9,250 bases of DNA from Phycisphaerales bacterium UBA966 (GCA_002292895.1 DBCE01000116.1:7094-16343), one strand, 5' to 3'; shown: positions 1-7,465, counted from the first letter of the stretch. The notes: generated from the letters alone by a model not told the origin. A program made the numbers and translations.

Positions 1-1062
1 ATGACACGGATGAACAACAGCGGACTGCTGTGGCGCGGGTTCTGGATTGCCGTCCTGCACGCCTCGGTGTGGGCGTCAACCACCATGCCCGGGGCAGCCG
101 CACTGCCACCAACAACCGCCCCAACAACGCCTGCGCAAACCTCGCCGCCCACTACCGCTACGAATGCTCCGATCGACGCCCCCGGTCTACTGAATGTGGT
201 GGCGTATGCACCGGCCGTGTGGTCTGGCAGCGCACCCGTCGGTGATGCGGGATTTGCAACGCTCAAAGCATGGGGAGTTCAGACCGTGATCTCGGTCGAT
301 GGCGCAACGCCCGACCTCACACGCGCAAACGCCAACGGTATCCGCTACGTCCATCTGCCAATTGGTTACGACGGCTTTGATGACGCACGCAAGTTGCAAC
401 TGGTGCGCGCCGCGCGCGACCTGCCAAAGCCGATCTACATTCACTGCCACCACGGAAAGCACCGCAGCGCGGGTGCAGCTGGAACCATCGCGGTATCGCT
501 TGGCTGGCTCACCGCTGAGGCCGCACTGGCGCGTATGAAGATTTCTGGCACAGCGCCCAACTACGCCGGCCTGTACACGTGCACTGCTTCCGCTTCGCTG
601 CTGACTGCAGCAATCATCGATCAAGCATCCCCCGACTTCCCATCTGTCACACGGCCGAATGGATTGGTAGAGGCCATGCTGGCGATCGATGACACCAACG
701 ATCGGCTTGCTGCAATTGAACGCGCCGGTTGGAAGGTGCCCGCCGATCACGCCGACCTCGTTCCAGTGGCTGAGGCCGCCGCGCTCGCCGACCACCTGCG
801 CCTGTTGGCGGCGTCGCCAGAGATCGCGGCTCGACCGCAGTCGTTCCGCGACCTGCTCGCAAAGAGCCAAGGCCTTGCCCAACGACTCGAAGACCAACTG
901 ACCACCGTGCCGAGCGGAGATCCCGCGCGACTCTCCGCCGACATGCAAGCGCTCCAAGCCACCTGCAAGGAGTGCCACGCCAATGCCCGCAATCAGCGCT
1001 CCGCGCCGCGCGACGTCAGAGCCACCTCGGGCGCGGTGAGCCCAACCCCCACGGATCCATAA
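1..1062 (+). CDS. Exported dual-specificity-type phosphatase fused to a C-terminal cytochrome c'-like haem domain
   Basis: Predicted 353-residue periplasmic protein. Residues 1 to about 35 look like a signal peptide (basic start, hydrophobic L-L-W-R-G-F-W-I-A-V-L stretch, A-A-A before the likely cleavage site), followed by a P/T-rich linker to about residue 60. Residues about 61-205 resemble a cysteine-dependent dual-specificity/tyrosine phosphatase: the P-loop signature H-C-x5-R is present as H148-C149 ... R155-S156, with an Asp-containing loop near D124-D128 that could hold the general acid. Residues about 215-335 are helical, and C322-K-E-C325-H326 is a c-type haem motif near the end of a helix, as in cytochrome c' proteins. 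Phosphatase activity and haem attachment are inferred. The window opens exactly at an ATG, so the true start may be this one, the ATG at position 10, or further upstream. The substrate is unknown. Confidence 0.8.
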   Translation: MTRMNNSGLLWRGFWIAVLHASVWASTTMPGAAALPPTTAPTTPAQTSPPTTATNAPIDAPGLLNVVAYAPAVWSGSAPVGDAGFATLKAWGVQTVISVDGATPDLTRANANGIRYVHLPIGYDGFDDARKLQLVRAARDLPKPIYIHCHHGKHRSAGAAGTIAVSLGWLTAEAALARMKISGTAPNYAGLYTCTASASLLTAAIIDQASPDFPSVTRPNGLVEAMLAIDDTNDRLAAIERAGWKVPADHADLVPVAEAAALADHLRLLAASPEIAARPQSFRDLLAKSQGLAQRLEDQLTTVPSGDPARLSADMQALQATCKECHANARNQRSAPRDVRATSGAVSPTPTDP

Positions 1063-1200
1063 GTCTGATAACCAACTGAGTGATTACAGGAATACGTCCC
1101 TGAATTGAGGATTCCAATCGCCCCGGCGCAGTCTGCAGCTATGTTCGTATGAGAGTTTCACAGGAAACACCCATTTTCCACCCCACTTGAAGAGTCACAC

Positions 1201-3447
1201 TTGAACATCAACCCACGAACCGTCAGCTTCGTTGTTGTCGCCAGTCTCACCGCATGCGTCTTTGCCGACGTAGACACCGGTCCAAACGGCCACGGACCCC
1301 TGCCCACACCGGCGGTAGAGAAGCCACAACCAGCCACGCTCTCCGATCGATTCGGAACGTGGTTTGTGCCGGTGCCAATGATCACCCTCGATGCCATGGA
1401 CCACGGCGCACTGATGGCCGAAGATGAAGCCACCGTGCAACCCGCGCCGTTCCGCTTCGGCGTTGAACGCGGCGTGAAACTCTCACTCAACGACGGGCAA
1501 TGGATGGACGTTGCCGGCGGACGCCTGTGGCGCATCGGTATCGACGCCATCGGTGCACTCAACTCACGCCTCCACCTCAGCGGAATCGATTTGCCAGCGG
1601 GTCAGGAACTCGCCATCACCTGCCCGGACTTGGAGCAGAAGATGACTGGCATTCTTGAAGGCACCGGCGACTTTGGAACAGGCGAGGCCTACGGCCCCTT
1701 CTCCCCCACCTCCCGCGGACACATCGAATGGTTCGTCCCCGCCGGTCAATCCGCCACGGAACTTCCCTTTGACGCGGTTGGCTACTCCTACGGGTACATC
1801 CCGGTCTTCAGCGAGATTTCAAACGGCGGCACCTGCTCGCTCAATCCCGCGTGCTACGCAGCGTGGCTCAACGAATCGAACGCAGCGGCCCGCATGACAT
1901 TCACAAGCGGTGGCGCTAGTTACCTTTGTTCGGGACAACTGGTGGCAACCACGGCAGCTGATGAAACCCCCTATGTCGCCACCGCCAACCACTGCATCAA
2001 CACAACTGCTGAAGCGAACAGTTGCGCGTTCTACTTCTTCAATCGATCACCCTGCACGGGCACAAACTCTCCGGGAACATTGGTCTCTGGTTCCGATTTG
2101 TCAGCAACGTATCTCGCAAGCGATTGCACGCTGCTTCTGGTGAGGGGCGCCCTTCCAGCCGGCTGCTACTGGGATGGTTGGACGAACGCAAACCCAGCGG
2201 TGAACTCTGCATGCACCGGCATTCACCACCCGAGTGGAACACCGCAAGCGATTTCCTTTGGCGTGAAGAACTCGGGGTCATTCCCTTGCGGATCACCGGG
2301 CGGCAATTGGAACTCGCTTTCGTGGAACCAAGGCATCACAGAGGGCGGCTCATCGGGTTCTGCCATCTTTACTGACAGCAACCACAAGATGTTCGGCGTG
2401 CTCACTTGCGGTGGTAGCGCGTGCTCCAACACCGCGGCCGATGACGGCTACGGCCGTTGGGACTTGGCGGTGAATACTGCGAGCAGTAACTTCGCCACGC
2501 TGCTTGCTGGAGGCTCCGATGACACGCAAGAGCCCAACGACGCCTGCGCCAACGCCAAGGCTGTTGTGCCTGGTACCTACAGCACCTTGGTGGTCAAGCG
2601 ACTCGACGAAGACTGGTACGCATTGCCTGTGAATGCTGGCGCAACGCTGACCATGAGTATGACCTTCACTCATGCGAGCGGCGACATTGATGTTCAGTTG
2701 TTCACCGCCTGCGGGGGCACCGTTGCCCTTGAGCGCGCTGCCAACACCAATAATGAGTCGTTCACTTTCCTGAACTCCAGCGCTTCCAACACGGTGTACA
2801 TGCGCGTGTATCTGGCCACCGATACACGCAACGAGTATTCGTTTACGTTCAGCACATCCACCCCCGCTCCATCGAACGACAACTGTGCCACCGCCACGGC
2901 GGTTGGGGCAGGAACATTTGTATTCACCAACACCTTGGCAACCGATGCTGCTCCGGCACTACCCGCATCATGCGATGAGGGCTCCGGCGTCACCATCACC
3001 AAGGACCTCTGGTACCGCTTCACGGCACCGATCAATGGTCGTATGACCGCCAGCACCTGCAACGCTGCATCATTCGATACTCGCATCGCTGTTTATGCTG
3101 GATCTGCATGCCCAGGCGCAACCACCGCCGTGGCAGCCTGCAGCGACAACAGCGCAACATGCTCAAACGGCACCAGCTCCGCGGCTTGGTCCGCGAGCTC
3201 GGGCAGTACGTGGTATGTCCGAGTCGGTAGCGCCGGAGTCGGCACGTCGGGAACTGCCACGCTGACCTTGTCGGCGGTGGTGAATTGCCCAGCTGATCTG
3301 ACTGGCAACGGCTCGGTCGGCGGTGAGGATTTGGCGGTGCTACTTGGAGGCTGGGGCGGAGCTGTCACCACTGACCTCAATGGCGATGGCACCACCAATG
3401 GCGCAGACCTCGCCATCATGCTTGGAGGCTGGGGTCCCTGCCCGTAA
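1201..3447 (+). CDS. Secreted lysyl-endopeptidase-like serine protease with PPC domain and dockerin-like C-terminus
   Basis: 748-residue exported protease of the trypsin (S1) fold. A TTG start is chosen because a stop (1150-1152) lies just upstream in frame, GAAGAG lies 6 nt before it, and a signal peptide follows at once (hydrophobic V-V-V-A-S-L-T-A, cleavage near residue 23). Residues about 24-205 resemble the pro-region of lysyl endopeptidases. In the catalytic domain (about 205-435), His264 (A-N-H-C), Asp308 (D-C-T-L-L) and Ser385 (G-S-S-G-S-A) form the expected triad, and I-H-H-P at 341-344 plus several paired cysteines match Achromobacter protease I. A PPC-type beta-sandwich follows at about 440-555 and a second beta-rich domain at about 560-693. 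Residues 696-748 carry two dockerin-like calcium loops, D-L-T-G-N-G and D-L-N-G-D-G, each ending in L-G-G-W-G. Lys specificity is not proven. The terminator at 3483 suggests the transcript ends here. Confidence 0.9.
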   Translation: MNINPRTVSFVVVASLTACVFADVDTGPNGHGPLPTPAVEKPQPATLSDRFGTWFVPVPMITLDAMDHGALMAEDEATVQPAPFRFGVERGVKLSLNDGQWMDVAGGRLWRIGIDAIGALNSRLHLSGIDLPAGQELAITCPDLEQKMTGILEGTGDFGTGEAYGPFSPTSRGHIEWFVPAGQSATELPFDAVGYSYGYIPVFSEISNGGTCSLNPACYAAWLNESNAAARMTFTSGGASYLCSGQLVATTAADETPYVATANHCINTTAEANSCAFYFFNRSPCTGTNSPGTLVSGSDLSATYLASDCTLLLVRGALPAGCYWDGWTNANPAVNSACTGIHHPSGTPQAISFGVKNSGSFPCGSPGGNWNSLSWNQGITEGGSSGSAIFTDSNHKMFGVLTCGGSACSNTAADDGYGRWDLAVNTASSNFATLLAGGSDDTQEPNDACANAKAVVPGTYSTLVVKRLDEDWYALPVNAGATLTMSMTFTHASGDIDVQLFTACGGTVALERAANTNNESFTFLNSSASNTVYMRVYLATDTRNEYSFTFSTSTPAPSNDNCATATAVGAGTFVFTNTLATDAAPALPASCDEGSGVTITKDLWYRFTAPINGRMTASTCNAASFDTRIAVYAGSACPGATTAVAACSDNSATCSNGTSSAAWSASSGSTWYVRVGSAGVGTSGTATLTLSAVVNCPADLTGNGSVGGEDLAVLLGGWGGAVTTDLNGDGTTNGADLAIMLGGWGPCP

Positions 3448-3482
3448 CCCGGCGCCGCTGGCGCTCATTTCATGAAACCTGC

Positions 3483-3520
3483 GCCGCCCCGACGGGCTCA
3501 TCCGTCGGGGCGGCTTTCTT
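3483..3520 (+). terminator. Strong rho-independent terminator after the protease gene
   Basis: A perfect 13-bp GC-rich stem (arms 3483-3495 and 3502-3514, GCCGCCCCGACGG and its exact reverse complement) with a 6-nt loop GCTCAT is followed directly by TTTCTT. It sits 36 nt after the protease stop and separates that gene from the ExbB operon. Confidence 0.92.
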
Positions 3521-3608
3521 GTGAGCGCGCGGCTACTCTGCGCCTCCAATGAATGCAACCAGTGTGCTCATGCCGTTGCCTGTAACGCTTGCCGACGAAG
3601 GCACGTCG

Positions 3609-4343
3609 ATGAGTTTGTTTGAATACGTGCGTGCGGGTGGCGCCCTGGGCTACGTGCTCATCGCGTTGTCCGTGCTAGCGCTGGCGCTGATTGTTCGCAA
3701 CTTGCTTTCGCTTCGTCGTGGACAGCTGGCACCGCCGGCCGTCGTCACTGCCATTTCAACTGCGCTCCGTGCTGGCGATGTGGCTGGCGCCACGCGTGCG
3801 TGCACCAGTGATTCGTCGCATTCATTCGTTGCGGTTGTGATGGCGAGCGCCATTCGGCGTTGCACAGGAAATCCAATGGGCGCCTTCGAAGCTCGCTCTG
3901 CGGTGGAAGAAGCTGGCCAGGTAGCCACTGCACAACTGCAGCGCCTCAACAACGGCCTTGGCGTGTTGGCGGCCGTTGGACCCATGCTTGGACTCCTGGG
4001 AACCGTGATCGGAATGATCGGTGCCTTCAATGCAATTGGATCATTGCAGGGCGCAGCGCGCTCTACCGAGCTGGCGAGGTTCATGTCACTGGCACTGGTG
4101 AATACCGCGCAGGGACTGGTGGTTGCGGTGCCGTGCACGGTGGCGTTTGCACTCTTTCGCCAACGCATCGACCGACTTGTCACTGACGTAGCGGCTGATG
4201 ATCTTGAACCGATGGCTGAAGAGCTGGCGGCCGCACTTTCAGCAGCACGCACACAGGCTCCACGTCCAACGGCAGTAAACCCAGGCGCCGGCACCTCGCC
4301 AGGCGCGCCAGCGCCGCGAAACACGCCAGCACAGGGCACCTGA
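3609..4343 (+). CDS. ExbB/TolQ/MotA-type proton channel protein
   Basis: Inner-membrane channel subunit of an ExbB-ExbD/TolQ-TolR type complex, which uses the proton gradient to drive a periplasmic partner. The 245-residue product starts M-S-L-F-E-Y-V. A first transmembrane helix follows at about residues 11-30, then a cytoplasmic segment, then the family core: A-A-V-G-P-M-L-G-L-L-G-T-V-I-G-M-I (second helix) and T-A-Q-G-L-V-V-A-V-P (third helix). An in-frame ATG at 3549 would add 20 residues, but I prefer 3609: GAAGG lies 7 nt upstream, the 3549 site has no ribosome-binding sequence, and ExbB proteins commonly begin this way. The C-terminal tail is Ala/Pro-rich. The stop overlaps the next ATG (TGATG), implying translational coupling with the two ExbD genes. 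The energised partner is not in the window. Confidence 0.9.
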   Translation: MSLFEYVRAGGALGYVLIALSVLALALIVRNLLSLRRGQLAPPAVVTAISTALRAGDVAGATRACTSDSSHSFVAVVMASAIRRCTGNPMGAFEARSAVEEAGQVATAQLQRLNNGLGVLAAVGPMLGLLGTVIGMIGAFNAIGSLQGAARSTELARFMSLALVNTAQGLVVAVPCTVAFALFRQRIDRLVTDVAADDLEPMAEELAAALSAARTQAPRPTAVNPGAGTSPGAPAPRNTPAQGT

Positions 4344-4759
4344 TGGCCGGCGGCGCAGATGGATCCGATGCATCGTTTGATCTCACGCCGATGATCGATG
4401 TGATCCTGCTGCTCATCATCTTCTTCATGCTGTCATCACAGTTTGCAACCAGCGAACTGCGGCCCGTTGACCTGCCCCACCAAGAGGGTGCGGCGCCACC
4501 AAGCGAGTCTGCTTCTGCCAAGTTGGTGATTGATGTCGACCGCGCCGGAAACTATTCCATTCTTGGCGAGAGTGTTTCACTCGACGCGCTTGCCACACGA
4601 ATCGCCGCTGCTCAAGGCAGCACTGGAACAAGGCACAGTGGAATTGTGGTGCGCGCTGATCGCGCGGCCGGTGCTGCGTCACTCAATCGCCTGGCGGAAC
4701 GACTGGCGAAAGCAAAGATCGCTAACTGGTCGCTGGCGGTTGCACCGGAGGGTTCCTGA
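4343..4759 (+). CDS. ExbD/TolR-type biopolymer transport protein (first copy)
   Basis: 138-residue protein with a short cytoplasmic N-terminus, one transmembrane helix (about 17-35) and a periplasmic domain. The motif D-L-T-P-M-I-D-V-I-L-L-L is the family hallmark, and Asp19 corresponds to the proton-carrying Asp of ExbD/TolR. The periplasmic part (about 50-138) has the usual beta-alpha fold, including V-V-R-A-D. The start overlaps the ExbB stop by one base and the stop overlaps the next ATG in the same TGATG way, so the three products are probably made in a fixed ratio and assemble together. It could serve a TonB-like, Tol-like or gliding-type system; nothing nearby decides which. Confidence 0.9.
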   Translation: MAGGADGSDASFDLTPMIDVILLLIIFFMLSSQFATSELRPVDLPHQEGAAPPSESASAKLVIDVDRAGNYSILGESVSLDALATRIAAAQGSTGTRHSGIVVRADRAAGAASLNRLAERLAKAKIANWSLAVAPEGS

Positions 4760-5214
4760 TGCGTATGACTTCACGTCGCCGCACCGGACTGTTGGAACTC
4801 TCAGAGATGCGGCTGCCACTCATCGCACTGATTGATGTGATCCTCTTCTTGCTCATGTACTTCCTGCTCGCAGGAAGCATGGAGGCAGAGGAGCGCGAAC
4901 TGGCCGCCACCCTTGGCAGCGGACGCGCCACGGCTGGCGACAGCGGCGGCTTCACGCCGCAAGTGGTCGATGTGACGATGGCCAACGGCAGCACTGCCTA
5001 CCGCATCGGAACACGGTCCTTCGCGGGGCGTGATGCCCTGCGCGATGCCATCCGTTCGCTCCCCAAGGAACCGGGTGTGGTGGTGCGGGTTGCGGACGAT
5101 GTCACCGTGGAGGGCGCAGCGTCCGCATTGCAGGCATGCCGAGATGCGGGCTTCACTCGAATTGCCTACCAACCCAGCGCTGCGAGTTCCCAATCGGCGC
5201 CGGCGGGTCGGTAG
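4759..5214 (+). CDS. ExbD/TolR-type biopolymer transport protein (second, divergent copy)
   Basis: 151-residue second ExbD-like subunit. A basic N-terminus (R-R-R at 6-8) precedes one transmembrane helix at about 19-38 with the motif L-P-L-I-A-L-I-D-V-I-L-F-L-L-M. Asp26 is the conserved proton-relay residue. The periplasmic domain ends in V-V-V-R-V-A-D-D-V and a C-terminal helix, followed by a Ser/Ala-rich tail. It is quite different in sequence from the preceding ExbD, so the complex may contain an ExbD heterodimer rather than a homodimer; that is an inference. It is the last gene of the operon, and no terminator is obvious immediately after it. The next strong hairpin is about 190 nt downstream. 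Confidence 0.88.
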   Translation: MRMTSRRRTGLLELSEMRLPLIALIDVILFLLMYFLLAGSMEAEERELAATLGSGRATAGDSGGFTPQVVDVTMANGSTAYRIGTRSFAGRDALRDAIRSLPKEPGVVVRVADDVTVEGAASALQACRDAGFTRIAYQPSAASSQSAPAGR

Positions 5215-5403
5215 GCGCGTCGCCTTAAAAGTAAATCGCAAAATATCGCCTTCAAACCGTATTTAATTTCAAATATCTCCACAGCATGGTGGATTTAAAG
5301 GCGCGTTCATGTATGATGTGGACTGCGATAGGCAACTCCCGGGGGTACGGGCCGCGCCAAATCAAAAGTCAATTCCATGTGTGGGGACGCCGTGGAACTC
5401 AAC

Positions 5404-5446
5404 TCCCCCTGAGATGCCAAGTGCATTTCAGGGGGGTTGTATTTGC
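5404..5446. terminator. Large hairpin between convergent operons, probable terminator
   Basis: The arms TCCCCCTGAGATGC (5404-5417) and GCATTTCAGGGGGG (5423-5436) pair over 14 positions with two G-U wobbles around a 5-nt loop CAAGT. On the plus strand TTGTATTTG follows, so it can end the ExbB-ExbD-ExbD transcript. Read on the minus strand it begins 23 nt after the AMP nucleosidase stop but has no U-run there. The stretch from the ExbD stop to this hairpin is AT-richer than its surroundings and holds no convincing gene. Confidence 0.65.
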
Positions 5447-5458
5447 ACCGCAGATCAG

Positions 5459-6229
5459 TCACTCAAAGCGCAAATGCTTGACGCTCTCGCCCTTGTCGCG
5501 CAGATCGCGCAGCGCGTCCAGGCCGATGTCCAGATGCAACTTCACGAAATGATCCGTGACATGGCGATCGCTCTCCCCCGTCTTAACGCCTTCGGGAGTC
5601 ATGGGGTTGTCAGACACCAGCAGCAATGCGCCCTTGGGAATGCCGTTCGCAAAGCCAACCAAGAAGATGGTGGCTGTTTCCATGTCGATGCCCTCCGCTT
5701 TCATCAAGAGGAGTTTCTCACGGAAACGCATGTCATGTTCCCACACGCGGCGATTGGTGGTGTAGACGGTGCCGGTGAAGTAATCACGGTTGTGCTTGAT
5801 GATGGACGCACTCACCGCGCGCTGCAGTCGAAAGCTCGGTAGCGCGGGGACTTCTGGTGGCATGTATTCGTCGCTGGTGCCTTCGCCACGAATGGCAGCG
5901 ATCGGCAGAACGAAATCGCCGACCTTGGTCTTCTTTAAGCCACCGCACTTGCCTAAGAACAGCACCGCTTTCGGAGCGACGGCAGAGAGCAGATCCATCG
6001 TGGTAGCAGCCATGGCGGAGCCCATGCCGAAACTCAGGATGGTGATGTTCTCCGCGGTCGCCGTCAGCATGGGGCGATCACGCCCGCACACCTCTACCCC
6101 AAAGCGCTCTGCAAACAACTCCACATAGTTGGCAAAGTTGACAAGCAGCACGTACTGGCCAAAGTCCTCCAGCTTGCGACCCGTGTAGCGCGGCAGCCAA
6201 TCTCGCACGATGTCGGACTTGTCCTTCAT
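5459..6229 (-). CDS. amn: AMP nucleosidase, short form
   Basis: 256-residue cytoplasmic enzyme predicted to split AMP into adenine and ribose 5-phosphate, so acting in purine salvage and control of the AMP pool. The fold is the nucleoside phosphorylase superfamily: I-L-S-F-G-M-G-S-A-M at about 64-73, F-L-G-K-C-G-G at 91-97 (phosphate and base pocket), G-I-D-M-E-T at 180-185 with Glu184 as the ribose-contacting residue, and S-D-N-P at 206-209 with Asp207 as the base-protonating acid. The length matches the putative AMP nucleosidase type (about 255-260 residues), which lacks the long regulatory N-terminal domain of the roughly 480-residue E. coli Amn. The gene starts 11 nt after the ABC ATPase stop with no clear ribosome-binding sequence, so it is probably translated from the shared mRNA. 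A related purine nucleosidase or phosphorylase is the alternative. Confidence 0.85.
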   Translation of the reverse strand: MKDKSDIVRDWLPRYTGRKLEDFGQYVLLVNFANYVELFAERFGVEVCGRDRPMLTATAENITILSFGMGSAMAATTMDLLSAVAPKAVLFLGKCGGLKKTKVGDFVLPIAAIRGEGTSDEYMPPEVPALPSFRLQRAVSASIIKHNRDYFTGTVYTTNRRVWEHDMRFREKLLLMKAEGIDMETATIFLVGFANGIPKGALLLVSDNPMTPEGVKTGESDRHVTDHFVKLHLDIGLDALRDLRDKGESVKHLRFE

Positions 6230-6240
6230 AGTGGTGGAGG

Positions 6241-7083
6241 CTACTTATTCTCGCCGTTGTGAAGCAGCCCCATCTGTGCTCGGTAGGGGCGAATGTGCGG
6301 ATCGTCGCTGGTGACAAACTCGTCAAAGGTTCCATCAAAGGAGACCTTGCCGCCAAACAGCATGATGATGCGCGGCCGCAGCCGACGCAGCAGCTCCGTG
6401 TCGTGCGTCACCACGATGCTGGTTCGCTTGATCCCGGCACGCGTGGCAGCAAAGGGTGGTTGGGCGCGGTGCGTTTCGCCAATCAACTCGTCGATCTGCG
6501 CGGACATCTCTGGATCAAGCCCCGCGGTCGGTTCGTCGTACATCACGATGACGGGATCCATGACGATCGCACGTGCCACGGCAACGCGCTTGGCCATTCC
6601 GCCCGAGAGGTCTTCGCGGTCGCGGTGCATCACGAGCGCTGGATCAAGCCCCACATCAACGAGCGCCTTCTCCGCCAGGGGCAGGATTTCCTGGTTGGTC
6701 ATGCCCTTTACTTCACGCGGCAGGACGGCCAGATTTTGGAACACGTCGCCAGTGACCAGCGCATTTCGTTGGAAGACGATCGCCCAGTGGATGCGGATCC
6801 GATCAAGCTGCGCTTCGTCCAACGTGGACATGTCCCGCAGCGGGGCGACCCCCGAGCCGTCCGGGTCCGATTCATGATCCGCCACCAAGACCCGCCCAGA
6901 GTCGGGCGGGTAGTGCGCCATGATCAACTTCAGGAGCACCGTCTTGCCGCACCCCGATCCCCCGACAATGGCCACTAGCTCGCCGCTGCGGATGGTCAGA
7001 TTGATGCCCGCCAGGACCACCTTGCCGCCAAAGGACTTGGAGAGGTTCTCAAGGACAACTTCTGGAGGTTGGGAGGGCGCCAT
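6241..7083 (-). CDS. MlaF-like ABC transporter ATP-binding protein
   Basis: 280-residue ABC ATPase with every catalytic element: Walker A G-G-S-G-C-G-K-T (41-48), Q-loop Gln105, signature L-S-G-G-M-A-K-R (159-166), Walker B ending D183-E184, and switch His227. The L-S-G-G-M-x-K/R signature and the V-F-Q-x-x-A-L segment are typical of the MlaF/YrbF group, which drives lipid movement between inner and outer membrane with an MlaE permease and MlaD. No permease or MlaD gene lies in the window: upstream on this strand is the tandem RNA region. The partner must be elsewhere or the ATPase serves another complex. It has a short insertion between Walker B and the H-loop (about 204-220, Q-P-P-F-A-A-T-R-A-G). 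It is the first gene of a two-gene operon with the AMP nucleosidase. No strong ribosome-binding site precedes the ATG. Confidence 0.88.
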   Translation of the reverse strand: MAPSQPPEVVLENLSKSFGGKVVLAGINLTIRSGELVAIVGGSGCGKTVLLKLIMAHYPPDSGRVLVADHESDPDGSGVAPLRDMSTLDEAQLDRIRIHWAIVFQRNALVTGDVFQNLAVLPREVKGMTNQEILPLAEKALVDVGLDPALVMHRDREDLSGGMAKRVAVARAIVMDPVIVMYDEPTAGLDPEMSAQIDELIGETHRAQPPFAATRAGIKRTSIVVTHDTELLRRLRPRIIMLFGGKVSFDGTFDEFVTSDDPHIRPYRAQMGLLHNGENK

Positions 7084-7134
7084 GGTCGACGAGGGTACCT
7101 GTGGGGGCTCAGAAACGCTCTAAAGCCACCTTTT

Positions 7135-7151
7135 TTGCGCTGGCAGCGCAA
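7135..7151. repeat. Small inverted repeat upstream of the ABC ATPase gene
   Basis: TTGCGC (7135-7140) and GCGCAA (7146-7151) flank TGGCA. A run of six T lies at 7131-7136 and ATTTAAAG follows. It lies about 50 nt upstream of the ABC ATPase start, in its presumed leader or promoter region, with a TATATT sequence on the minus strand near 7159-7164 as a possible -10 box. It could be an operator, a leader hairpin or a weak terminator; the sequence does not decide. Confidence 0.35.
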
Positions 7152-7180
7152 TTTAAAGAAATATAGAAGAACTGTGATGG

Positions 7181-7209
7181 TTGAGGCTCGTAGTTTCCGT
7201 TGATATAGG
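7181..7209 (+). promoter_or_regulatory. Putative promoter of RNA copy 1
   Basis: TTGAGG (7181-7186), a 17-nt spacer and TATAGG (7204-7209). Each box is only a moderate match to the sigma-70 consensus. Support comes from comparison: the block TGATGGTTG (7175-7183) recurs at the same distance, within one base, in front of the second RNA copy (7623-7631), although most of the surrounding sequence differs. The spacing places the transcript start at about 7216, just ahead of the first hairpin. Confidence 0.5.
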
Positions 7210-7215
7210 TGACGG

Positions 7216-7464
7216 AGACAGTTCTGACAGCCGACGGGAAACCGGCCGACAGAACAAGTCTTGAAGGTCGACGGGAAACCGACCTGCAAGACGAACCGCT
7301 TGATGGTCGACGGGAAACCGACCAGCAAGCAGACAATGCGGGCGCCTCTGAACGGGAAACTCAGAGATGCCCAAACCGCCTGCGGCGGGCTCGACGGGAA
7401 ACCGAGCTCACCAACACAGGCATCTGGAGTGTGGCCTCGAGGAATCGAGGCCTACTCCGTTTTT
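7216..7464 (+). ncRNA. Multi-hairpin structured RNA with five identical ACGGGAAAC loops, copy 1
   Basis: Probable small RNA of about 249 nt, family not recognised. Five hairpins follow one another: 7221-7255, 7258-7292, 7298-7330, 7340-7372 and 7384-7412. Each presents the same 9-nt loop ACGGGAAAC, starting at 7234, 7271, 7310, 7352 and 7394. Stem sequences differ while pairing is kept: inner helices GCCG, AGGTCG, TGGTCG, CTCTGA and GGGCTCG with their complements. Hairpins 2-5 have an inner helix of 6-7 bp, a single mismatch (A-G, A-G, C-A, C-A) and an outer helix of 2-6 bp; hairpin 1 fits with one extra A-C mismatch. A CCGCC/GGCGG hairpin (7376-7388) competes with the base of hairpin 5. An intrinsic terminator ends the unit. 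In hairpins 1, 2, 3 and 5 an alternative CGG-GAAA-CCG tetraloop can form, but hairpin 4 cannot form it. Transcription and function are inferred. The repeated loop suggests multivalent binding of a protein or another RNA. Confidence 0.85.
7426..7464 (+). terminator. Intrinsic terminator of RNA copy 1
   Basis: GGAGT (7426-7430) and GGCCTCGA (7433-7440) pair with TCGAGGCC (7445-7452) and ACTCC (7454-7458) around a GGAA tetraloop, with a small GT/T internal loop. GTTTTT follows (T-run 7460-7464). It works only on the plus strand and so fixes the direction of the RNA. Confidence 0.88.
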
Positions 7465-7465
7465 A

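Noticed and set aside
3650..4339. Minus-strand open frame of 229 codons opposite ExbB
   Set aside because: It is a shadow of the high-GC ExbB coding sequence, with Ala/Ser/Thr-rich composition and no motifs.
5286..5842. Plus-strand open frames running from the intergenic region into the AMP nucleosidase gene
   Set aside because: They overlap the nucleosidase in antisense and show no family motif. The intergenic part contains the terminator hairpin.
6259..6978. Plus-strand open frame of 239 codons opposite the ABC ATPase
   Set aside because: It is the antisense shadow of a gene with all ABC motifs, and its translation shows no recognisable domain.
7376..7388. CCGCC-TGC-GGCGG hairpin as a sixth element of the array
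   Set aside because: It lacks the ACGGGAAAC loop and its 3' arm overlaps the outer helix of hairpin 5, so it is more likely a competing local fold.
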